NCBI GenBank assembly: GCA_946540365.1
Contig: CAMNIH010000035.1
Location: 1-13,728, forward strand
DNA length: 13,728 nt
DNA from: an uncultured Bacteroidales bacterium
Lineage (GTDB): Bacteria > Bacteroidota > Bacteroidia > Bacteroidales > P3
Direction: 5' to 3'
The position numbers and the translations under genes were made by a program. Positions within the stretch are counted from its first letter, which is position 1. Each line of letters opens with the position of its first letter. Of this stretch, positions 8,423 to 13,728 are shown one piece after another. Below the pieces are notes generated by a model that saw only the letters and a list, made by a program, of their open reading frames with translations, had not been told where the DNA came from and searched no databases.

Positions 8423-8809
8423 TCAGCGCTGGAGCCACTGGCGCACCTCATCGGGGATGACCTCGGACCGCGAGGTGCTGCGGCGATAGCCGGCCATCAC
8501 CGTGCGGCACACCACACACACCTCGCCGCTCGTGCTGTCCACCACGCGCTGCATCATCGTCAGGCTCTTGTTGCCCAACTTCTCGAGCTCGTTCTCCACA
8601 TGGATGGTGTCGTGGTAGTGGATCTGCCGCTTGAAGTCCACCTCGTAGTGGACCACCATCACGGTGAAGTCGCCCTTGGTGGGCGGCAGGCCGTGGGACG
8701 AGAAGAAGGCGTCCTTGCCCAGGTCGAGGTATTCCATGATGACGGCATTGTTGACGTGTCCCATCTGGTCCACGTCGTTGAAGCGTATCTGTATCGGTGT
8801 GACGTGCAT
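8423..8809 (-). CDS. Acyl-CoA thioesterase, hotdog fold (4HBT/YbgC-like)
   Basis: This 128-aa protein matches the 4-hydroxybenzoyl-CoA thioesterase-like hotdog superfamily, whose members hydrolyse acyl-CoA or acyl-ACP thioesters as oligomers in the cytoplasm. The N-terminal R-F-N-D-V-D-Q-M-G-H-V-N-N motif (residues 9-21) is the family signature, with Asp14 in the position of the usual catalytic acid, followed by Y27-L-D-L-G. The strands V-x-Y-E-V-D-F-K-R-Q-I and I-x-V-E-N-E-L-E-K-L-G fit the fold. Length is normal for the family. It is the last gene of the minus-strand operon, 13 bp after the histidine kinase stop, and ends 1 bp from the uvrA stop. The physiological substrate cannot be inferred; a housekeeping fatty-acyl role is as likely as a link to signalling. 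Confidence 0.87.
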   Translation of the reverse strand: MHVTPIQIRFNDVDQMGHVNNAVIMEYLDLGKDAFFSSHGLPPTKGDFTVMVVHYEVDFKRQIHYHDTIHVENELEKLGNKSLTMMQRVVDSTSGEVCVVCRTVMAGYRRSTSRSEVIPDEVRQWLQR

Positions 8810-8822
8810 AATGTAGTGATTG

Positions 8823-9662
8823 TTATTCCCTTAGTGAGAAGAAGAATTCGAGGCCGCCCTCGGGTCTGTTCTTGGCGTAGATCTCGCCGCCGTGAAAGAG
8901 GACGGCATGCTTGACGATGCTCAGGCCCAGCCCCGTGCCGCCGTTGCGGCGCGACCGCCCCTGGTCGATGCGGACGAAACGGTCGAAGAGCCGTGTGAGG
9001 TATTCGTCGGGCACGCCGATGCCGTTATCATAATAATGTATATAGTAATGGTCGGCAGCCGTTTTGTAGGTCTCGATCACAACGTGGACCCCCGTGCCGG
9101 CATGGGCGATGGTGTTCTCCATGAGGTTGCGGAAGATGCAGTAGAGCAACTCGTGGTTGCCAAGCAGCGGCATGGACTGCGGCAGTCGGTTGTCGGCCGT
9201 GATCCCCTGCCGGTCGGCCTTGTCGAGCAATTCGTCGAGAGCCTCGCAGACAATGACTGACACGTCGACCTGCTGCTTGGGGAAGAGGTCGGCGCTCTCC
9301 TCCAACTTGTTGATGATCGAGACGTCGGAGATGAGGTCGCTGAGGCGGAGAGTCTGACGGTAGCAGCGGTCGAGGTAGTAGCGGCGACGTTCGTCGTCAA
9401 GGGGACGGTCGCCGAGCAGTATCTCCAGATAGCCGCGGATGGAACTGACAGGCGTCTTCAGTTCGTGGGCTATATTGTTGGTCATCTCCTGCTTCAGCTG
9501 GCGGTTGCGCTGTTCGGTGGCTTCGGCCTCGCGCCGCAGACGGTTGGACTCGTCGGCCATCTGGTGCAGCCGACGGTTCTTGCGGAGCAGCCTCACCAGC
9601 AGCCACGCCGCCACCACCAGGGTGCCCAAGGCCGCCCACACCGCCCAGTCAGACCAGTCCAT
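8823..9662 (-). CDS. Minimal sensor histidine kinase with one transmembrane helix
   Basis: This 279-aa protein is a PhoR/EnvZ-class sensor kinase that would phosphorylate the adjacent response regulator. It has one membrane helix at about 6-27 preceded by only M-D-W-S-D, then a basic, heptad-like coiled coil (about 28-60), the H-box N-I-A-H66-E-L-K-T-P with phospho-acceptor His66, and a HATPase_c domain with N-box N183 (N-L-M-E-N-T), G1 box D-N-G-I-G-V-P at 212-218, F-D-R-F at 226-229 and G2 box G-G-T-G-L-G-L at 241-247. All catalytic boxes are intact. No periplasmic, PAS or HAMP domain is visible, whereas most Bacteroidota kinases of this class have an extracytoplasmic domain between two helices. 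The start lies inside the regulator gene (14-bp overlap), so an N-terminal extension is unlikely. Confidence 0.92.
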   Translation of the reverse strand: MDWSDWAVWAALGTLVVAAWLLVRLLRKNRRLHQMADESNRLRREAEATEQRNRQLKQEMTNNIAHELKTPVSSIRGYLEILLGDRPLDDERRRYYLDRCYRQTLRLSDLISDVSIINKLEESADLFPKQQVDVSVIVCEALDELLDKADRQGITADNRLPQSMPLLGNHELLYCIFRNLMENTIAHAGTGVHVVIETYKTAADHYYIHYYDNGIGVPDEYLTRLFDRFVRIDQGRSRRNGGTGLGLSIVKHAVLFHGGEIYAKNRPEGGLEFFFSLRE

Positions 9663-10257
9663 AGCCGAATCCGGTTTTGTTGACGATGCGGTTGCCGTCG
9701 GGGCCGAGTTTCTTGCGCAGGCGGGCGATATGGACGTCGACGCTGCGTTCGCCGACGAGGGCGTCGTCGGGCCACACGGCCTCGAGGATCTCCTCGCGGG
9801 AGAAGTAGCGGCCGGGATGTTGACTGAAGAGTTGCAGGATCAGATGCTCGCGCTTGGTGAGGCTGTTCAGCGCCGTGGGGGCCGACGGTGCGGTGCGGCG
9901 CAGGACGGCTCGCACACGGGCCAGGACGGTGTCGAACGAAAAGGGCTTGGCGATGTAGTCGTCGGCCCCGACGGAGAAGCCGTGCAGCTGGTCGTCGTGG
10001 CCGCCGAGGGCGGTGAGGAAGATGATGGGGGTGCGGTCGCCCTGCTGGCGCAGGTGTTCCGCCATCTCGAAGCCCGACATGCGCTCCATCATCACATCGA
10101 GCAGCAGCAGGTCGTACGTGCTGCCAGCCATCAGGGCGAGCGCCTCCTCGGCGCTGAGGGCGGTGTCGACGGCATAGCCCTCGGTCGCGAGGTTGAAACG
10201 GAGGATTTCGCAGATGTCCTCCTCGTCGTCGACGATCAACAAGTGTTGCATGTTCAT
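9649..10257 (-). CDS. Response regulator, OmpR/PhoB class, short linker
   Basis: This 202-aa transcription factor has a complete receiver domain (about 3-121) with acidic pocket D10-D11, phospho-acceptor Asp54 in L-L-L-D-V-M-M, Thr82 and Lys104 (A-K-P-F). A C-terminal winged helix follows at about 132-202: L-T-K-R-E at 133-137, S-R-E-E-I-L at 153-158, and recognition-helix region R-S-V-D-V-H-I-A-R-L-R-K-K-L at 171-184. Only about 10 residues (T-A-P-S-A-P-T-A-L-N) separate receiver and helix 1, so the roughly 25-residue antiparallel beta platform that normally opens this domain appears absent. Usual family length is about 225-235 aa. ATG at 10257 overlaps the upstream stop (ATGA); a second ATG two codons in is also possible. 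Confidence 0.93.
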   Translation of the reverse strand: MNMQHLLIVDDEEDICEILRFNLATEGYAVDTALSAEEALALMAGSTYDLLLLDVMMERMSGFEMAEHLRQQGDRTPIIFLTALGGHDDQLHGFSVGADDYIAKPFSFDTVLARVRAVLRRTAPSAPTALNSLTKREHLILQLFSQHPGRYFSREEILEAVWPDDALVGERSVDVHIARLRKKLGPDGNRIVNKTGFGYGLV

Positions 10258-13200
10258 CTCAATACTTCGATCAATCCATTGCGTTTGACGATGCCGTACT
10301 GGCCCTGGGCGGTGAAGCGGTAGAAGTAGGTGCCGTCGGGGCTGCGCGTGGCGTTGGGATCCCAGAACTGTTCGATGCTACGGATGTCCTTCTCATGGTA
10401 GACCTGCGCGCCCGTGCGGTCGTAGATCCAGAGTTCATTCATCGAGTAGTTGCCGTAGTCGAGCAGGTTCTTCACCTCCCAGATGTCGTTGACGCCGTCG
10501 CCGTTGGGGGTGACGAGATTGGGGAACTGCAGGTAATCGTTGGTGATGGTGATCGTATGCTCCATCGAGTCGATGCACGTGTGGGTGAACGTCTCGAAGA
10601 GGGTGCTTCCCAGCCGCGGGTCGCCGCTTGCGAAGAGGGTGTCGGTGCGGAAAGCCTCGACCGTATGCTCCCAGTGGGCCAGCAGGCGCACGATGTAGTC
10701 GCCCTCCATATTGTCGCCCGGCTCGCCCCAATGATAGAAGGGGGCGACCTCGGAGGTGGTGTCGAACGAGCCGCCCTCGGCGCTCTGGATGCGCCACAGG
10801 TAGGTCCCGCCGTCGGGCTGCGAGAGGTTGTGGAACTGGGCCTCGGGGTTGTCGATGGCCGGCACATCACGCTCCCACTGGAACTCGGGCCGGGGCTTGG
10901 GCAGAACCACCACCGGCCAACCCAGTGTGTCGAAGCAGCCCCAGGAGTCGATGACCACGAGGCTCACATAGGCACTCACCTGCCGGCTGCCCTCGTCGAA
11001 CCGCCATGAGACCGCCTCGTCGGAGGAGGAGACCGTACTGTCGGCCGTGTAGAAGAGCCAGTCGCGCACCACCGCGCCAGGCGTGGAGTCGAACATATCG
11101 AGCGTGGCGGGCGCACAGACGGTGAGGATGCTGTCGGGTTCGAGCCATTCGAGGCTGTCTATGCGATAGAACGGCGCCACGCGATAGTTGCTGTCGCGTT
11201 CGTAGAGGGTCACATGCACCAGGCTGTCGCACCCCGCACGGGTGGTGAGGGGCAGGTCGAAGGAGGTGGGGCCACCGTAGTCGACGCCATGGTAGAGGAA
11301 GGGCAAGCCCGGACAGATGACCACCGAGTCGACCCCTTCGAAGACGTCGTTCACCACGAAGTGCATCATCACGATGCTGTCCATGCCGCTGACGGCCGTC
11401 AGCGAGTCCATGTAGAGGCTGTCGGTGGTGACGGCCATGCCGTGCCAGGTGGTCGGCAACTGGTTCTCGCAGACAATGGTGTCGTAGAAGTAATGGGCCC
11501 CGATCATCTGGCTCACGCAGTTGTTGGTGGTGTCGCATTCGGCCGAGAGGCCCCCGTTCTGGGCGATGCCGCCACCGGCACAGTTGGCGGCCACCACCAG
11601 ACGGGTCACCCCGTTGAGGTCGGTGTAGGGGATGGTGATCTGCAGGCTGGTGCAGCTGTCGATCGGCAGCGGCTGGCCCACGGTGGCCACCGCCGCCGCT
11701 GCACCGCCCTGCGCCTCGGCGAAGACCGTCACGCGGTAGGGCGCCGACAGCGGGATCGAGCCGTGGTTGCAGTAGTAGAGGGTGACGCCGAGCGCCTCGC
11801 TGCCGTACTCCACCGCCATGCTGTCGGCCGCCACATCGGCCACCGCGCTGAAGGGCTGCCCGTGGACATCGATGGTGGTGGCCTGCTGCAGGAAGTTGTT
11901 GTATGGCCGGCTCACCGTGCCGTCCAAGGCGGTGAACGGCGTAGCGTTGTTGTAGAGGTATTGCGGCACCGTCAGGTCGCGGTTGACGCACGTGACGTTG
12001 TACATGTACTGGTTCCACACCGGCCGCGCCGGTGCCCACTGGGCGCCGCCCGACTTGAAGATGTAGATGTAGCCCGTGCGCTGCGAGGTGATCATCGCCG
12101 AAGGCTGGTAGCCCGGCACGATGATTTCGGCCTCGCCGTCGCCGTCCACGTCGGCCACCACCGGGTACTCCATCACCGTCGAGCTGCCGCAGGGGTAGGT
12201 GGTCATGTTGTAGGGCTCGGTCAGCGCGGCCCCCGTCTCGTGGTGGCGCAGGCTGCCGTTGATGATGCGCATCTGGGTCTCGTCGCGGTAGATCAGTTCG
12301 GCGATGCCGTCCTGGTTGAAGTCGAAGAGCGTCAGGCCCGTCGAGCCCGACTGGTCGGCGTGGTCGGTGGTCCAGAAGATAGACATCTGGCGCGAGGCCG
12401 GATTGCGCTTGAGGGCATAGATCTTGTCGTTGCTGCCGGCCACCACGCCCTCCACGGTGCCCACCACGAAGCAGACCTCCGGATGGCCGTCGGCGTCGAT
12501 GTCGCCGATCTGCGGCGTGCCGAACTTGCGCGCGTTGCCTATCTTGCGCGAGCAGATGATGCTGTCGCCCTGCACGTCCCACACATACAGGAAGATGGTC
12601 CTCGTCGTGGTCTGCTCGTACATTACCAGCACGTCCAGGCGGCCGTCCTCGTTGATGTCGACCAGGAAGGTGTTGCCGTCGTGGTACGGGATGGCACTGC
12701 CGTCCTCCATGGTCATGCCCGCCGTGGGCACATGGTGTACCACCGTCATCTGGTTCTGCGACATGTCGGTGCGGCTCTGCAGGTTGACGTCGTACACCAC
12801 GTTGCCGGCCGCCAGCTCCAGGCGGTCGTCGCCGCAGAGGTCGGCCGCCATGGTCATATAGGGGATGCGGTCGCTGTGCGACGCACGGTCGGTGAAACCC
12901 TTGTTGCCCGCGTTGTCGCGGCAGAGGAGCACGCCCGTGGCGGCGTCGTAGATCTCCGACCCGGCATACATCTCGGTCCACCCGTCGTGGTTGAAGTCGG
13001 CAAACGAGATGGCTGGCACCGGATGCTCTTCGCCGGTCTGCGTTTGGAAGGTATTGTTCGATATCCAGAGCTGGGTGCCCGTGCCGGAATAGGCATAGAA
13101 ACGGCCGTTGGAGGCGTAGGTGACGATGATGGTGCGGTAGGTGCTGTCGGTCCAGCGCACACGCGCCAAGCCCGGCGTGTAGTACACGTTACCCGGGGCC

Positions 13201-13544
13201 ACGGCGAAGGTGCGCTTCAGCGAGCCGTCGGCATGGTAGACGTTGATGTGCGACGCACGTCCGTAGGGGTCGTAGTCCGGATCCCACCAGTTGCCCTCGT
13301 CGGGCATGGCGGTAATGACGATCTCGGTCTCGCCGTCGTCGTCCACATCGCCCACCAGCGGAGTGCTCAGGATCAGGGCCGTCTCGTCGGTCGACCGCCG
13401 CGGCGCCCCGATGCTCCATTGCTGCGCTTCCGGCAGATAAACGCAATCGGCGCTATCCACGTTGTCCGGCAGCGCGGGCGTCTGCGCCACACTCGGCAGG
13501 GCAGACAGCAGAAACACTATGATATATATTATATAATTTTTCAT
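10254..13544 (-). CDS. T9SS-secreted surface protein with seven-repeat FG-GAP propeller and type B C-terminal domain
   Basis: This 1096-aa secreted protein begins with a signal peptide (1-20, ending S-V-A). Residues about 55-500 hold seven FG-GAP/VCBS repeats with calcium-loop motifs D-x-[DN]-x-D-G-x-x-[ED], starting at D66, D183, D235 (degenerate: D-L-C-G-D-D-R-L-E), D296, D348, D408 and D465, as in integrin-alpha-like seven-bladed propellers. Next come a CARDB/Ig-like stretch (about 545-680), two Bacteroidota C-D-S-L/M-D-S-I repeat units (about 688-784) and two PKD-like modules (about 805-970). The end (1005-1096) has T-P-N-G-D-G-V-N-D, W-x-I-Y-D-R-T-G and S-P-D-G-T-Y-F-Y, the gliding-motility-associated type B C-terminal domain used for T9SS export and surface display. 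It lies first in an operon with a two-component system. Binding partner unknown; adhesion is an inference. Confidence 0.9.
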   Translation of the reverse strand: MKNYIIYIIVFLLSALPSVAQTPALPDNVDSADCVYLPEAQQWSIGAPRRSTDETALILSTPLVGDVDDDGETEIVITAMPDEGNWWDPDYDPYGRASHINVYHADGSLKRTFAVAPGNVYYTPGLARVRWTDSTYRTIIVTYASNGRFYAYSGTGTQLWISNNTFQTQTGEEHPVPAISFADFNHDGWTEMYAGSEIYDAATGVLLCRDNAGNKGFTDRASHSDRIPYMTMAADLCGDDRLELAAGNVVYDVNLQSRTDMSQNQMTVVHHVPTAGMTMEDGSAIPYHDGNTFLVDINEDGRLDVLVMYEQTTTRTIFLYVWDVQGDSIICSRKIGNARKFGTPQIGDIDADGHPEVCFVVGTVEGVVAGSNDKIYALKRNPASRQMSIFWTTDHADQSGSTGLTLFDFNQDGIAELIYRDETQMRIINGSLRHHETGAALTEPYNMTTYPCGSSTVMEYPVVADVDGDGEAEIIVPGYQPSAMITSQRTGYIYIFKSGGAQWAPARPVWNQYMYNVTCVNRDLTVPQYLYNNATPFTALDGTVSRPYNNFLQQATTIDVHGQPFSAVADVAADSMAVEYGSEALGVTLYYCNHGSIPLSAPYRVTVFAEAQGGAAAAVATVGQPLPIDSCTSLQITIPYTDLNGVTRLVVAANCAGGGIAQNGGLSAECDTTNNCVSQMIGAHYFYDTIVCENQLPTTWHGMAVTTDSLYMDSLTAVSGMDSIVMMHFVVNDVFEGVDSVVICPGLPFLYHGVDYGGPTSFDLPLTTRAGCDSLVHVTLYERDSNYRVAPFYRIDSLEWLEPDSILTVCAPATLDMFDSTPGAVVRDWLFYTADSTVSSSDEAVSWRFDEGSRQVSAYVSLVVIDSWGCFDTLGWPVVVLPKPRPEFQWERDVPAIDNPEAQFHNLSQPDGGTYLWRIQSAEGGSFDTTSEVAPFYHWGEPGDNMEGDYIVRLLAHWEHTVEAFRTDTLFASGDPRLGSTLFETFTHTCIDSMEHTITITNDYLQFPNLVTPNGDGVNDIWEVKNLLDYGNYSMNELWIYDRTGAQVYHEKDIRSIEQFWDPNATRSPDGTYFYRFTAQGQYGIVKRNGLIEVLR

Positions 13545-13546
13545 TA

Positions 13547-13566
13547 TAATAATCTGTCAATTATTA
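13547..13566 (-). other. AT-only inverted repeat beside the start codon
   Basis: TAATAAT (13547-13553) and ATTATTA (13560-13566) form a perfect 7-bp inverted repeat with a 6-base loop, 2 bases upstream of the minus-strand ATG at 13544. All pairs are A-T, so any mRNA hairpin would be weak. It may simply reflect the AT-rich leader favoured for translation in this phylum. Confidence 0.3.
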
Positions 13567-13600
13567 CATTAAGGGTCACGCTCTTTCGAGTGGCAAATTG

Positions 13601-13634
13601 CAAATATACACTTTTTTTCACACATACAAACAAA
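13601..13634 (-). promoter_or_regulatory. Bacteroidota-type promoter of the propeller-regulator-kinase-thioesterase operon
   Basis: Read on the minus strand, TATATTTG (13608-13601) is a perfect TAnnTTTG -7 element. TTTG occurs upstream at 13630-13627 and 13634-13631, giving spacers of 18 or 22 bp, in the range for the -33 box. The region is strongly AT-rich. Transcription would start near 13596 and leave a leader of about 50 nt before the ATG at 13544. Confidence 0.75.
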
Positions 13635-13685
13635 AAAAATCCAAATTTATCCAGGGCATGGTGAAGCCTACCCCAACTCTACCTT

Positions 13686-13728
13686 TTCTTCAGTCGTTCT
13701 TCAGTCGTTCTTCAGTCGTTCTTCAGTG
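13686..13728 (+). repeat. Array of 11-bp direct repeats at the window edge
   Basis: The unit TTCTTCAGTCG is repeated exactly three times (13686-13696, 13697-13707, 13708-13718), followed by a fourth partial copy TTCTTCAGTG (13719-13728) that differs near its end. The array may continue beyond the window. Its near edge is about 50 bp upstream of the -33 region of the minus-strand operon promoter. The rest of the 13545-13728 gap holds that promoter, the AT-rich leader and no gene that I can see. Confidence 0.9.

Noticed and set aside
5410..8451. Long antisense open frames (635 and 376 codons) opposite uvrA.
   Set aside because: They mirror the uvrA codons, are low in complexity (Val/Ala/Gly/Asp/Glu/His) and have no domain. 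UvrA on the plus strand is unambiguous.
8419..8460. Short palindromes (for example CAGCGCTG) near the uvrA/thioesterase junction as a bidirectional terminator.
   Set aside because: The stems are too short, no T-tract follows on either strand, and they lie in thioesterase coding sequence.
8823..10257. The regulator-kinase pair as PorX/PorY, the known T9SS-linked two-component system.
   Set aside because: The regulator has an OmpR-type winged helix rather than the PorX-type effector domain, and the kinase is a minimal one-helix form, so the identity is not supported.
11214..13664. An 816-codon open frame on the plus strand opposite the propeller gene, plus a 704-codon frame on the minus strand in another register.
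   Set aside because: Both are shadows: composition is dominated by His/Arg/Val/Gly typical of out-of-frame GC-rich DNA, with no recognisable motif, while the minus-strand propeller protein has a signal peptide, repeats and a C-terminal domain.
13686..13728. The edge repeat array as a CRISPR array.
   Set aside because: The units are 11 bp with no spacers and no cas genes are in the window; it is a simple tandem direct repeat.

Overview
The window comes from the chromosome of a high-GC member of the Bacteroidota, most likely the order Bacteroidales. Three things support this: two promoter-like sites with the phylum's TAnnTTTG -7 element, the gene order bamD - omega-like rpoZ - coaBC, and a secreted protein with a type IX secretion (T9SS) type B C-terminal domain. 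Family and genus cannot be set from this sequence alone. Coding density is very high: the only gaps over 50 bp are 1192-1277 and 13545-13728.

Left edge (1-1191, + strand): the 3' end of queG (epoxyqueuosine reductase), ending unusually soon after its second iron-sulfur motif, then a membrane acyltransferase-3 family protein. A short intergenic region holds a candidate terminator and a Bacteroidota-type promoter that sits almost on the bamD start codon.

Central housekeeping run (1278-8421, + strand): bamD (outer-membrane protein assembly), an omega-like RNA polymerase subunit, coaBC (coenzyme A synthesis), a MltD-type lytic transglycosylase, an unrecognised lipoprotein with YD-like strand repeats, and uvrA (excision repair). 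Spacings run from a 4-bp overlap to 35 bp, so this looks like one transcription unit driven from the bamD promoter. Its themes are envelope construction plus core metabolism and repair.

Right half (13544-8423, - strand): a second, convergent operon. A 1096-aa secreted protein has seven FG-GAP/VCBS calcium-loop repeats (predicted integrin-alpha-like seven-bladed propeller), CARDB/PKD-like modules and a T9SS type B C-terminal domain. It is followed with overlapping reading frames by an OmpR/PhoB-type response regulator and a minimal one-TM histidine kinase, and then after 13 bp by a hotdog-fold thioesterase. The operon has a good Bacteroidota promoter. Upstream of it, at the window edge, lies an array of 11-bp direct repeats. 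That is the spacing PhoB/OmpR regulators typically recognise, so it is a candidate autoregulatory site.

The most interesting content is this right-hand operon: a surface-exposed propeller protein translationally coupled to a two-component system whose kinase has no visible extracellular sensor and whose regulator lacks the usual beta-platform of its DNA-binding domain. The rest of the window is largely ordinary core genome.
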